NCBI RefSeq assembly: GCF_035994185.1
Contig: NZ_CP108538.1
Coordinates: 6,947,501-7,011,500 of the forward strand
DNA: 64,000 nucleotides
Source of the DNA: Streptomyces sp. NBC_01217
GTDB lineage: Bacteria; Actinomycetota; Actinomycetes; Streptomycetales; Streptomycetaceae
Direction of reading: 5' to 3'
Shown: positions 42,404 through 51,611 of the stretch, in pieces
Layout: each line of letters opens with the position of its first letter
Numbering within the stretch: the first letter of the stretch is position 1
Notes under the pieces: generated by a model
Seen by the model: only the letters and a program-made list of their open reading frames with translations
What the model was told of the DNA's origin: nothing
Database searches by the model: none
Made by a program: the position numbers and the translations under genes

Positions 42404-43858
42404 GTGAGTCCGCTGCGCCCGCCGAGCTCCCTGCGCCCCTCCGGGCCACGTATCAAGAGCCCCCACCAGCTGATCGCCGAGTCCGGCGCCGACCTGGAGG
42501 GGCACGGCCTCAAGCGCACCATGGGACTCTTCCAGCTGGTGTGTTTCGGGATCGGAGCCGTCGTCGGCACCGGCATCTTCGTCGGCCTGTCCGACAGCGT
42601 CGCCGAGGCGGGCCCCGCCGTCGTGCTGTCCTTCGTACTCGCCGCGATCACCTGCATCTTCACCGCGTTCTCCTTCGCCGAGCTGGGCAGCGCGATCCCG
42701 GTCTCCGGCAGCTCGTACTCCTTCGCCTACGCGACCCTCGGCGAACGCATCGCGTTCCTCGTCGGCTGGTGTCTGCTGCTGGAGTACGGGGTCTCGGTCT
42801 CCGCGGTCGCCGTCGGCTGGAGCCAGTACGTCAATGAGCTGCTGAACAGCCTGTTCGGCCATCAGCTGCCCGCCGCCCTCTCGGCGGGGCCCGGCGACGG
42901 CGGAGTGATCAATCTGCCCGCGGTCCTGGTGGTCATGATGGCCGCCACCCTGCTGGTGCGCGGTGTCCGGGAGAGCGCGGGGGCCACCGCCGCGATGGCG
43001 GTCCTCAAGATCGCCATCCTGATCATGTTCTGCGTCATCGCGTTCACGGCCTTCGAGCACGGCAACCTCACGCCGTTCGCCACCCACGGTGCGGGCGGGG
43101 TCACCGCCGGCGCGTCGCTGGCCTTCTTCTCGTACATCGGCTTCGACGCCATCACCACCGCGGGCGAAGAGGTCAGGAACCCGCGGCGGAACATCCCGAT
43201 CGCGATCATGATCTGCATCGGCCTGGTCACCCTGCTCTACTGCGCCGTCGCGCTCGCGGCCATCGGCGCCCTCGGCCCGGAGGCCGTCGCCGACAAGCCG
43301 GCCGCGCTCTCGATCGTCGTCGACCAGGTCACCGACTCCACCGTCGGCGGCGGAATCATCGCCTTCGGAGCGGTCGTCGCGATCGCATCGGTCGTGCTCG
43401 CGGTGATGTACGGGCAGACCCGCATCCTGATGTCGATGTCCCGCGACGGCCTGGTCCCGCGGGTCTTCGAGCGGGTCTCGGCGCGGACCGCCACACCCGT
43501 CGCCAACACCTGGATCGTCGCCGTCGTCTTCGCGGTCCCCGCGGCCTTCTCGTCGCTCGACGTGGTGGTGAACCTGACCACCATCGGCACGCTGGGCACC
43601 ATGGTCGCGGTGAACATCGCGGTGATCGTGCTGCGCCGCCGCAACCCCGAGGTGAAGGGCTCGTTCCGGGTGCCGCTCTACCCGCTGAGCCCGATCCTGG
43701 GCGTCGCCTTCTGCCTCTATCTGATGTACGGGACGGGCTGGGCGACCTGGGTGCAGTTCGCCGTCTTCCTGATCGTCGGCGCGGCGGTCTACACCTTCTA
43801 CGGCCGCAGCCGCTCCCGGCTGGCCGCCGCCGATGCGGCTGACACCGACGCGGGCTGA
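42404..43858 (+). CDS. APC-family amino acid permease (cationic amino acid type)
   Basis: The 484-residue protein has 12 or more membrane segments and the APC signature GIGAVVGTGIFVGLS at TM1, SFAELGSAIPVSGSSYSFAY at TM3, and FFSYIGFDAITTAGEEVRNP at TM6, the pattern of the cationic amino acid transporter (CAT/YfnA) group. Given the arcA-argF neighbours, arginine or ornithine is a reasonable substrate, but that is inference. GTG at 42404 has only a weak AGAGAAGAGAA upstream; the hydrophilic start up to residue 38 is typical for the group. Confidence 0.87.
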   Translation: MSPLRPPSSLRPSGPRIKSPHQLIAESGADLEGHGLKRTMGLFQLVCFGIGAVVGTGIFVGLSDSVAEAGPAVVLSFVLAAITCIFTAFSFAELGSAIPVSGSSYSFAYATLGERIAFLVGWCLLLEYGVSVSAVAVGWSQYVNELLNSLFGHQLPAALSAGPGDGGVINLPAVLVVMMAATLLVRGVRESAGATAAMAVLKIAILIMFCVIAFTAFEHGNLTPFATHGAGGVTAGASLAFFSYIGFDAITTAGEEVRNPRRNIPIAIMICIGLVTLLYCAVALAAIGALGPEAVADKPAALSIVVDQVTDSTVGGGIIAFGAVVAIASVVLAVMYGQTRILMSMSRDGLVPRVFERVSARTATPVANTWIVAVVFAVPAAFSSLDVVVNLTTIGTLGTMVAVNIAVIVLRRRNPEVKGSFRVPLYPLSPILGVAFCLYLMYGTGWATWVQFAVFLIVGAAVYTFYGRSRSRLAAADAADTDAG

Positions 43859-43965
43859 CACCGGCGGCCCAGCGGCCCCCTATTGCGCGCTCGTGACGGG
43901 AGTCACGTACGAGTGATAGGTTCGGTTGCAGGTAGCAGCCCGACGGCTGAAGGGGAGCCCCCTCC

Positions 43966-44793
43966 ATGAGCCCGTTTCCCAGCTCCGCCCCCCGTACGGA
44001 TGACTGGCGCCATCTGCGGCTGACGACGGACGACGGAGTCGCCACCGTCACCCTCGCCCGCCCCGAGAAACTCAACGCGCTCACCTTCGGCGCCTACGCC
44101 GACCTGCGCGACCTGCTGGCCGAAATGTCCCGCGAGCGCACCGTGCGCGCTCTGGTGCTCGCCGGCGAGGGCCGCGGCTTCTGCTCCGGCGGAGACGTCG
44201 ACGACATCATCGGCGCGACACTCGCCATGGACACCGCCCAGCTCCTCGATTTCAACCGCATGACCGGGCAGGTGGTGCGGGCCCTGCGCGAAGCCCCCTT
44301 CCCCGTCATCGCCGCCGTGCACGGCGTGGCGGCAGGCGCCGGTGCGGTTCTCGCGCTCGCCGCCGACTTCCGGATCGCCGACCCGTCCGCCCGTTTCGCC
44401 TTCCTCTTCACCAAGGTCGGCCTCTCCGGGGGCGACATGGGCGCCGCCTATCTGCTGCCTCGCGTCGTCGGCCTCGGCCATGCCACCCGGCTGCTGATGC
44501 TCGGCGAACCGGTCCGTGCCCCCGAAGCGGAACGGATCGGGCTGATCAGCGAGCTGGCCGAGGAGGGCCGGGCGGACGCACGCGCGGCGGCGCTGGCCCG
44601 CAGCCTCGCCGACGGACCGGCCCTCGCCCTCGCCCAGACCAAGGCGCTGCTCACCGCCGAACTCGACATGCCGCTCGCCGCCGCGGTCGAGATGGACGCC
44701 GCCACCCAGGCCCTGCTGATGCACGGCGACGACTACGCCGAATTCCACGCCGCCTTCACCGAGAAGCGGCCCCCGAAGTGGCAGGGCCGGTAG
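43966..44793 (+). CDS. Enoyl-CoA hydratase/isomerase
   Basis: The 275-residue protein is a crotonase-fold enzyme. ARPEKLNALTFGAY, GRGFCSGGDVDDI (oxyanion hole), AVHGVAAGAGAVLALAADFRIAD and FTKVGLSGGDMGAAYLLPR are the family landmarks. In SGGDMGAAY, Gly-Asp occupies the position where classic hydratases have a catalytic Glu, so it may be an isomerase or a ring-modifying crotonase. ATG at 43966 follows GGGGAGCCCCCTCC. The next gene starts four bases later and encodes an aryl-CoA monooxygenase/reductase, so it should act on the dearomatised ring or opened-chain CoA ester. Confidence 0.9.
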   Translation: MSPFPSSAPRTDDWRHLRLTTDDGVATVTLARPEKLNALTFGAYADLRDLLAEMSRERTVRALVLAGEGRGFCSGGDVDDIIGATLAMDTAQLLDFNRMTGQVVRALREAPFPVIAAVHGVAAGAGAVLALAADFRIADPSARFAFLFTKVGLSGGDMGAAYLLPRVVGLGHATRLLMLGEPVRAPEAERIGLISELAEEGRADARAAALARSLADGPALALAQTKALLTAELDMPLAAAVEMDAATQALLMHGDDYAEFHAAFTEKRPPKWQGR

Positions 44794-44797
44794 CCCG

Positions 44798-47077
44798 ATG
44801 CCGCCCGTGAAGCGGATCGCGGTCATCGGGGGCGGCCCCGGCGGGCTCTATGCCGCGGCCCTCCTCAAGCGGCTCGACCCGGAACGCGACATCACCGTCT
44901 GGGAGCGCAACGCCCCCGACGACACCTTCGGCTTCGGTGTCGTCCTCTCCGACGAGACCCTCGGCGGCATCGAGCACGCCGACTCCGTCGTCCACCGGGC
45001 ACTCCAGGACGAATTCGTGCGCTGGGACGACATCGACATCGTCCACCGCGGCGTCACCCAGACCTCCGGCGGCCACGGCTTCGCGGCCCTGGGCCGGCGC
45101 AGACTCCTGGAGATCCTGCACGAACGCTGCGACGCCCTCGGCGTACGGCTCCGCTTCCGCGCAGAGGCCCCGCCCGCCGCCGAGCTGGCCGCGACCCACG
45201 ACCTGGTGATCGCCGCCGACGGTGTGCACAGCCTCACCCGCGCCGCCCACGCCGACACCTTCCGCCCCCGCCTCACCACCCACCGCTGCCGCTATATCTG
45301 GCTCGCCGCCGACTTCGCCGTCGACGCCTTCCGCTTCGAGACCGCCGAGACCGCGTACGGGGTCATGCAGCTCCACGCATACCCCTTCTCGGCCGACGCC
45401 TCCACCGTCATCGTCGAGATGCGCGAGGAGGTCTGGCAGGCCGCCGGATTCGACACCTGCGACGTCGAGCACTCGACCGTACGCTGCGCCAAGATCTTCA
45501 ACGAGGCGCTCGGCGGCCGTCCGCTGCGCTCCAACAACTCCTCCTGGCTCACCTTCCGCACCGTCGTCAACGCCCGCTGGTCGCACGGCAACACGGTCCT
45601 CATCGGCGACGCCGCCCACACCGCGCACTTCTCCATCGGCTCCGGCACCAAACTCGCCGTCGAGGACGCCCTCGCGCTCGCCGCCTGCATCGAGGAACAG
45701 CCCGACCTGCCCGGCGCGCTGTCCGCGTACGAGATGGAGCGCCGACCGGTCGTCGAATCGACCCAGCGGGCCGCCGCGGCCAGCCTGCGCTGGTTCGAGG
45801 AGCTCGGCACCTATGTCGACCAGCCGCCCCGCCAGTTCGCCTTCAACCTCCTCACCCGCAGCCGCCGCGTCACCCACGACAATCTGCGGCTGCGCGACGC
45901 CTCGTTCACCGCCGCCGTCGAGGAGGAGTTCGGCTGTGCCCCCGGCACCCCGCCGATGTTCACCCCGCTGCGGCTGCGCGGCCTGGAACTGCGCAACCGC
46001 GTCGTCGTCTCACCGATGGACATGTACTCGGCCGTCGACGGTGTCCCCGGCGACTTCCACCTCGTCCACCTGGGCGCACGCGCACTCGGCGGCGCCGGAC
46101 TCGTCATGACGGAGATGGTCTGCGTCAGCGCCGAGGGCCGCATCACCCCCGGCTGCACCGGGCTCTACACCGCCGAACAGGCCGCCGCCTGGACCCGGAT
46201 CACCGACTTCGTCCATGCGGGCGCACCCGGTACGGCCATCGGTGTCCAGCTCGGCCACTCCGGGCGCAAGGGCTCCACCAGACTGATGTGGGAGGGCATC
46301 GACCAGCCCCTCGACCAAGGCAACTGGCCGCTCACCGCGGCCTCCCCGATTCCGTACGCCGAGGGCGTCAACCAGGTCCCGCACGCCCTGGACCGGACCG
46401 GACTCGACGCCGTACGCGAACAGTTCGCAAGCGCGGCCCGGCGAGCCGACCTCTGCGGCTTCGACCTGCTCGAACTCCACTGCGCCCACGGCTATCTGCT
46501 CTCCGGCTTCCTCTCGCCGCTCACCAACCACCGCAACGACCGCTACGGCGGAACGCTGCAGGGCAGGCTCCGCTTCCCCCTCGAAGTCTTCGACGCGGTC
46601 CGCGCCGAGTGGCCCGACGACCGGCCCATGACCGTACGCATCTCCGCCACGGACTGGGCCGAGGGCGGCACGAGTGCCGAGGACGCCGTCGAGATCGCCC
46701 GCGCCTTCGTCGCCCACGGAGCCGATGCCATCGACGTCTCCACCGGCCAGGTCGTCCCCGACGAGCGCCCCGAGTACGGCCGCTCCTACCAGACCCCGTA
46801 CGCCGACCGGATCCGCAACACACTGTGCGTGCCCGTCATCGCGGTCGGTGCCATCTCCTCCTGGGACGACGTCAACTCGCTGCTGCTCGCGGGCCGGACC
46901 GACCTCTGCGCCCTGGCCCGTCCCCATCTCTACGACCCGCACTGGACGCTGCACGCGGCGGCCGACCAGGGCTACAGCGGACCGGGCGCACCCTGGCCGC
47001 TCCCGTACCGCGCGGGCAGCCGCACCCCACCGACGGGCCGCACGGACGCACCGAAGCCGCGGCTCACCCTGGGGTGA
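44798..47077 (+). CDS. Aryl-CoA monooxygenase/old-yellow-enzyme fusion
   Basis: The 759-residue protein fuses an N-terminal FAD hydroxylase (GGGPGGLYAAALLKRLDP dinucleotide motif, LIGDAAHTAHFSIGSGTKLA) to a C-terminal old-yellow-enzyme barrel (LELRNRVVVSPMDMYS, GVQLGHSGRKG, ELHCAHGYLLSGFLSPLTN, RYGG). This architecture is known from 2-aminobenzoyl-CoA monooxygenase/reductase and from proteins annotated as salicylyl-CoA 5-hydroxylase. It hydroxylates and then partly reduces an aromatic CoA ester. The aryl-CoA ligase, acyl-CoA dehydrogenase, hydratase and RidA around it favour 2-aminobenzoyl-CoA. Confidence 0.9.
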   Translation: MPPVKRIAVIGGGPGGLYAAALLKRLDPERDITVWERNAPDDTFGFGVVLSDETLGGIEHADSVVHRALQDEFVRWDDIDIVHRGVTQTSGGHGFAALGRRRLLEILHERCDALGVRLRFRAEAPPAAELAATHDLVIAADGVHSLTRAAHADTFRPRLTTHRCRYIWLAADFAVDAFRFETAETAYGVMQLHAYPFSADASTVIVEMREEVWQAAGFDTCDVEHSTVRCAKIFNEALGGRPLRSNNSSWLTFRTVVNARWSHGNTVLIGDAAHTAHFSIGSGTKLAVEDALALAACIEEQPDLPGALSAYEMERRPVVESTQRAAAASLRWFEELGTYVDQPPRQFAFNLLTRSRRVTHDNLRLRDASFTAAVEEEFGCAPGTPPMFTPLRLRGLELRNRVVVSPMDMYSAVDGVPGDFHLVHLGARALGGAGLVMTEMVCVSAEGRITPGCTGLYTAEQAAAWTRITDFVHAGAPGTAIGVQLGHSGRKGSTRLMWEGIDQPLDQGNWPLTAASPIPYAEGVNQVPHALDRTGLDAVREQFASAARRADLCGFDLLELHCAHGYLLSGFLSPLTNHRNDRYGGTLQGRLRFPLEVFDAVRAEWPDDRPMTVRISATDWAEGGTSAEDAVEIARAFVAHGADAIDVSTGQVVPDERPEYGRSYQTPYADRIRNTLCVPVIAVGAISSWDDVNSLLLAGRTDLCALARPHLYDPHWTLHAAADQGYSGPGAPWPLPYRAGSRTPPTGRTDAPKPRLTLG

Positions 47078-47110
47078 CGGACAGCCATGCGGGCTCCGGC
47101 GCCCCGCCCG

Positions 47111-47932
47111 TCACTTCGGCTCCGCGCTGATCAGCAGCCGGTCCGAGACCGCCCGGTAGCCGATGCGCCGGTACACGCCGTTGCTTGTCGGGTTCGCGAG
47201 ATCCGTGAACAGCAGCACCTCCTGCGCGCCCGCCTCCCGTGCCGCTTGGCTGACCTCCGCCGTCACGGCGGCCGCGTACCCCCGGCCGCGGTGCTCGGCG
47301 GGCGTGTAGACAGCCGCGACCCGCACCATCCCCGCGATCCGCGGGGAGACGCCCGCCATCGACACCGGCACGCCGTCGTTCTCCCAGAGCGTCAGCCCGC
47401 CGGAGGCCGTCCGCTCGTCCACCATCCGCTCGGTGTGCGCGCCGGGCTGGCCGACCTGTTCGGCGAAGGCGAGATGCCAGCGGACCAGCAGGTCCCGGTC
47501 GGCGGCGGTGGCGGCCCTGGGCCGGCCCGAGGGGGCGGGGGAGGGCGGGATCAGCGTGGCCAGCCGGTAGAGCCGCTGTTCCTGGTCGACCCGGTGGCCG
47601 GGCCAGGTGGCGGCCAGCGCCTCGGCGGTGGCGCGGTCCGCGTTGATCCCGGTCAGAGGGAGCGCGGCGGCCAGCGGAGCGACCGCCTCCGGGGCAATGG
47701 CTCCCAGCAGCGGCGGATGCGGCGGGGTCTGCACCAGCGTGCCCGCGACCTCGCCGTCCGCCCCGCGCCACCAGCCCAGCAGCGGGGCGGCGTCACCGTA
47801 GGCGTGCGGGCCGCTGCGCCGCAGGGTCGCGGTGACGGTCAGCACCAGGGTGTTCTCGGCGGGCCGGGCGGCCAGCGAAGCGCCGGCCGCTTCGAGAAAG
47901 ACGTCGACGTCATCGGTGAAGGTCCAGGTCAT
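47111..47932 (-). CDS. GNAT-family N-acetyltransferase (two-module)
   Basis: The 273-residue protein has a divergent N-terminal half and a clear C-terminal GNAT half: AGMVRVAAVYTPAEHRGRGYAAAVTAEV with the acetyl-CoA loop HRGRGYA and LLFTDLANPTSNGVYRRIGYRAV. The N-terminal part fits the long GNAT proteins of Streptomyces. It converges on the monooxygenase gene and precedes the ligase gene on the minus strand by 49 bases. A role in the aromatic pathway is not evident; the position could be accidental. Confidence 0.85.
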   Translation of the reverse strand: MTWTFTDDVDVFLEAAGASLAARPAENTLVLTVTATLRRSGPHAYGDAAPLLGWWRGADGEVAGTLVQTPPHPPLLGAIAPEAVAPLAAALPLTGINADRATAEALAATWPGHRVDQEQRLYRLATLIPPSPAPSGRPRAATAADRDLLVRWHLAFAEQVGQPGAHTERMVDERTASGGLTLWENDGVPVSMAGVSPRIAGMVRVAAVYTPAEHRGRGYAAAVTAEVSQAAREAGAQEVLLFTDLANPTSNGVYRRIGYRAVSDRLLISAEPK

Positions 47933-47980
47933 GCCTCATCCTGCCGGGTGCGGCCGGAGCGGAGCACCCGTATTTCCGGC

Positions 47981-49585
47981 TCAGCCGTCCCGCAGCCGGA
48001 AGCGCTGCAGCTTCCCGGTGGCCGTCCGGGGGAGTGCGGGCAGGAACTCGATGACGCGCGGGCACTTGTGCGGGGCCAGTTCGCTCTTCATGTACGCGCG
48101 CAGCTCGTCGGCCGCCAGTTCCGCGACGCCCTTGCGCAGTACCACGTACGCCACCACGATCTGGCCGCGCAGCTCGTCCGCCCGGCCCACCACCGCGGCC
48201 TCGGCCACCGCGGGGTGGTGCAGCAGGGCGTCCTCGACCTCGGGGCCCGCGATGTTGTAGCCGGAGGAGATGATCATGTCGTCGGCGCGGGCGACATAAC
48301 GGAAGTAGCCGTCGGGCTCGCGCACATAGGTGTCGCCGGTGAGGTTCCAGCCGTGCGCCACGTAGTTGCGCTGGCGCTCGTCGGCGAGATAGCGGCAGCC
48401 GACAGGACCGCGTACGGCGAGGAGTCCGGGCTCCCCGTCCGGCAGCTGTCTGCCCTCGCGGTCCAGCACCCGGGCCTGCCAGCCGGGCACGGGAACCCCG
48501 GTGGTGCCGGGGCGGATCGCGTCGTCGGCGGCGGAGATGAAGATGTGCAGCAGTTCGGTGGCGCCGATGCCGTTGATGATGCGCAGACCCGTCCGCTCGT
48601 ACCAGGAACGCCAGGTGGCGACCGGCAGGTTCTCACCGGCCGAGACGCAGCGCCGCAGCGCGCTCAGATCGTGTGCGTCGATGTGGTCGAGCATCACGCG
48701 GTAGGCGGTCGGCGCGGTGAACAGTACCGAGACGCGGTGGGCGGCGAGCGCGGGCAACAACTGCGCCGGGCCGGACTGTTCGAGCAGCAGGGCACTGGCA
48801 CCGGCGCGCAGCGGGAAGACCACCAGACCGCCGAGCCCGAAGGTGAAGCCGAGCGGCGGGCTGCCCGCGAAGACGTCGTCCGGCGTGGGGCGCAGGACGT
48901 GGCGCGAGAAGGTGTCCGCGATGGCGAGCACATCCCGGTGGAAGTGCATACAGCCCTTGGGGCGCCCGGTGGTTCCCGAAGTGAACGCGATCAGCGCGAC
49001 ATCGTCCGCCGCCGTGTCCACGGGGCGGTACGGCCCCGTCCTGGCCTCGGCCAGGCGCAGCAGATCGTCCGGGGCATCACCTCCGTACGCGGTGATTCGC
49101 AGCCCCGGCACCTGAGCCCTCACCAGGTCGTCGACCACCCGGATGTCGCACAGCGCGTGGCTCACCCGGGCGATCGAGCAGATGGTGGCGAGTTCGGAGG
49201 ACCGCTGCTGGGCCAGCACGGTGACGGCGATCGCGCCCGCCTTCAGCACCGCGAGCCAGCAGGCGGCCAGATGAGGGGAGGTGGGGCCGCGCAGCAGGAC
49301 GCGGTTGCCGGGGACGACCCCCAGATCGGAGGTGAGGACATGGGCGATCCGGTCTACCCGGTCCCGCAGCTCCCCGTAGCTCCACACTCCGCCGTCGGGA
49401 GTACGGAAGACGGGGCGGTCGGGGCCGAAGCGGTCGACCGTACGGTCCAGCAGTTCGGCCGCGCAGTTGAGGCGGTCCGGGTAGCGCAGTTCGGGCAGGT
49501 CGAAGAGCAGTTCCGGCCACTGGTCCGGAGGTGGCAGATGCTCCCTGGCGAAGGTGTCGAGGTGCGCTGAGGTCTTCGGGTCCAT
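47981..49585 (-). CDS. Aryl-CoA ligase (2-aminobenzoate/benzoate-CoA ligase type)
   Basis: The 534-residue protein is an AMP-forming acyl-CoA synthetase. A3/P-loop: IAFTSGTTGRPKGCMHFHRD; A5: GIGATELLHIFI; A7/A8: TGDTYVREPDGYFRYVARADDMI followed by ISSGYNIAGPEVED; A10: PRTATGKLQRF with the catalytic Lys. The ELLHIF segment and the opening ELRYPDRLNCAAELLDRTVD are those of benzoate/2-aminobenzoate-CoA ligases. It lies divergent to the acyl-CoA dehydrogenase gene and would activate the substrate of the neighbouring fusion enzyme. ATG at 49585. Confidence 0.9.
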   Translation of the reverse strand: MDPKTSAHLDTFAREHLPPPDQWPELLFDLPELRYPDRLNCAAELLDRTVDRFGPDRPVFRTPDGGVWSYGELRDRVDRIAHVLTSDLGVVPGNRVLLRGPTSPHLAACWLAVLKAGAIAVTVLAQQRSSELATICSIARVSHALCDIRVVDDLVRAQVPGLRITAYGGDAPDDLLRLAEARTGPYRPVDTAADDVALIAFTSGTTGRPKGCMHFHRDVLAIADTFSRHVLRPTPDDVFAGSPPLGFTFGLGGLVVFPLRAGASALLLEQSGPAQLLPALAAHRVSVLFTAPTAYRVMLDHIDAHDLSALRRCVSAGENLPVATWRSWYERTGLRIINGIGATELLHIFISAADDAIRPGTTGVPVPGWQARVLDREGRQLPDGEPGLLAVRGPVGCRYLADERQRNYVAHGWNLTGDTYVREPDGYFRYVARADDMIISSGYNIAGPEVEDALLHHPAVAEAAVVGRADELRGQIVVAYVVLRKGVAELAADELRAYMKSELAPHKCPRVIEFLPALPRTATGKLQRFRLRDG

Positions 49586-49712
49586 GACGGCTCGCCCCCT
49601 TGTCGCCTCTGGAGCGTATCGTTTGGGTGACGGTAGTCAACGGTCCGCGATAAGACGAGAAGAAGAGGCGCGCCGCGCGGCCGCCTCGGACACCGACAAG
49701 AGAGGCGCCGGT

Positions 49713-50840
49713 ATGACGGCATTCTCGCTCGATCCGTCACAAACCGCCTGGTGTGAAGAGCTAAGAGCCCTTGCCGAGCAGCAATTGCGCCCCCTCGCCG
49801 AAAAAGCCGACCCGGGCCACGTCAACCGCCCCCTGATCGCCGCACTCGCCGAGGCAGGTCTCCTCGACCGGCTGCTCAACTCCGGCGCCCTCGAACTCTG
49901 TCTCCTGCGCGAGTCCCTGGCCCGCGGCTGCACGGAGGCCGAAACGGCACTGGCGCTCCAGGGCCTGGGCACCCACCCCGTGGTCCGGGCGGGCACCGGG
50001 GTCCAGCGCGAACGCTGGCTCCCCGAGGTGCGCGCCGGCCGCGCCGTCGCCGCCTTCGCACTCAGCGAACCGGGCGCGGGCTCCGACGCGGCCGCCCTCG
50101 CGCTGAACGCCGAACACACCCCCGGCGGCTGGCGGCTGACCGGCGAGAAGTGCTGGATCTCCAACGCGCCCGAGGCCGACTTCTACACCGTCTTCGCCCG
50201 TACGACCCGGGGCGCCGGATCCCGTGGCGTCACCGCGTTCCTGGTCCCCGCCGACCGCCCGGGCCTGACCGGCACCGCACTCGACATGCTCTCGCCGCAC
50301 CCCATCGGCGCCCTGGTCTTCGACGGTGTCCCCGTCACCCCCGACGATGTGCTCGGCGAACCGGACCGCGGCTTCCGGGTCGCGATGGACACCCTCAACC
50401 TCTTCCGCCCCAGCGTCGGCGCGTTCGCCGTCGGCATGGCCCGGGCAGCCCTCGACGCCACGGTGACGTACACCGCCGAACGCACCGCGTTCGGCGGCCC
50501 GCTGAAGGACCTTCAGGCCGTCTCCCACCAGGTCGCCGAGATGGCCACCCGCACCGAGGCCGCCCGCCTCCTGGTGTACGCGGCCGCCGCCGCGTACGAC
50601 GCGGGGGAGCCCGGCGTACCGCGCCGCGCGGCCATGGCGAAGCTGTACGCCACCGAGACCGCGCAGTACGTCGTCGACACCGCCGTCCAACTGCACGGCG
50701 CCCGCGCCCTGCGCCGCGGCCATCTGCTCGAACACCTCTACCGGGAGGTCCGCGCACCACGGATCTACGAGGGCGCCAGCGAGGTCCAGCGCACGATCAT
50801 CGCCAAGGAGCTGTACACGAACAGGGAGGCGTCCGCATGA
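49713..50840 (+). CDS. Acyl-CoA dehydrogenase
   Basis: The 375-residue flavoprotein has the typical motifs VAAFALSEPGAGSDAAALAL, LTGEKCWISNAPEADFYTVF and the C-terminal RIYEGASEVQRTIIAKELY with the catalytic base region. It desaturates a cyclic or linear acyl-CoA. ATG at 49713 follows AGAGAGGCGCCGGT. The gene is coupled to ridA by an ATGA overlap. In this aromatic CoA pathway it would act on the reduced ring product before or after hydrolytic deamination; the exact step is inference. Confidence 0.9.
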   Translation: MTAFSLDPSQTAWCEELRALAEQQLRPLAEKADPGHVNRPLIAALAEAGLLDRLLNSGALELCLLRESLARGCTEAETALALQGLGTHPVVRAGTGVQRERWLPEVRAGRAVAAFALSEPGAGSDAAALALNAEHTPGGWRLTGEKCWISNAPEADFYTVFARTTRGAGSRGVTAFLVPADRPGLTGTALDMLSPHPIGALVFDGVPVTPDDVLGEPDRGFRVAMDTLNLFRPSVGAFAVGMARAALDATVTYTAERTAFGGPLKDLQAVSHQVAEMATRTEAARLLVYAAAAAYDAGEPGVPRRAAMAKLYATETAQYVVDTAVQLHGARALRRGHLLEHLYREVRAPRIYEGASEVQRTIIAKELYTNREASA

Positions 50841-51238
50841 GTCCCGTCCACCGGATCAACCCCGCCGAGCTGTCGCCGCCCGCGGGCTTCTCGCACGCCG
50901 TCACGGCCACCGGCAGCCGGCTGGTCTTCCTGGCCGGGCAGACCGCGCTCGACCAGGACGGCAAGGTCATCGGCGCCGCCCTGCCCGAGCAGTTCGCGAC
51001 GGCCCTCACCAATCTGCTGACCGCCCTGCGCGCCGCGGGCGGCTCCCCGGCGGACCTGGCCCGGGTCACCGTGTACGCCACCGATGTGACCGACTACCGG
51101 GCCCATGCCGGAGAACTGGGCCGGATCTGGCGGCAGTCGGCGGGCCGCGACTACCCCGCGATGGCGGTCATCGGCGTGGCGAGGCTCTGGGACGAGCAGG
51201 CGCTGGTCGAGATCGACGGAGTGGCCGTACTGCCGTGA
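50837..51238 (+). CDS. RidA-family enamine/imine deaminase
   Basis: The 133-residue protein is a RidA/YjgF homologue: RLVFLAGQTALDQDGKVIGA, LARVTVYATDVTDYRAHAGEL and YPAMAVIGVARLWDEQALVEIDGVAVLP. In place of the classical catalytic Arg near RxxxxV..L it has VGVARLW, so an Arg is retained. It is translationally coupled to the acyl-CoA dehydrogenase gene. RidA proteins hydrolyse enamines and imines; reduction of 2-aminobenzoyl-CoA gives an enamine, so deamination of that intermediate is a coherent role. Confidence 0.88.
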   Translation: MSPVHRINPAELSPPAGFSHAVTATGSRLVFLAGQTALDQDGKVIGAALPEQFATALTNLLTALRAAGGSPADLARVTVYATDVTDYRAHAGELGRIWRQSAGRDYPAMAVIGVARLWDEQALVEIDGVAVLP

Positions 51239-51611
51239 ACGCACCGGGCGGGCCGGTTCGAGCAGCGGGCAGGGGGGCACGGGTGAGGCTGGAGACGTCC
51301 GTACGGAGTCATGAACCCGCCACGGCCCGACGGCATCGCCGACGAGGAGCCGGAGGTGCCGGCCCATGTCTCCGCCAGGAGGCCCGGGTGATGCTGTGCG
51401 GCTGCGGGCGCACCGGGAGCACGCCGTACCGCGACCACAGCGGGGCCTGCGGCGAGCACGGGTGAACCCACCGCGCCGGGCCGGGCGCGGCGCGCCCCAC
51501 GAGTGAAGCGCGATCGGGGATATATCTGTATTTAGTGCCCTTTGCCCGCGATGCATCGCTCACCCCCCGGACGTCCGACCGGGGCGGGCGCGGGACGCCG
51601 CCCGGAGCCGC
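51239..51611. other. Gap upstream of the Mnh operon
   Basis: No firm gene is seen. One short frame near 51391-51465 reads MLCGCGRTGSTPYRDHSGAC and could be a small Cys-rich peptide, but it has no convincing start region. GATATATCTGTATTTAG at about 51519-51535 is unusually AT-rich and is the probable promoter area of the mnh operon. Confidence 0.4.

Noticed and set aside
51235..51465. Small Cys-rich protein upstream of mnhA
   Set aside because: The start region is not credible, the N-terminal two thirds look like random GC-rich frame, and no family is recognised.
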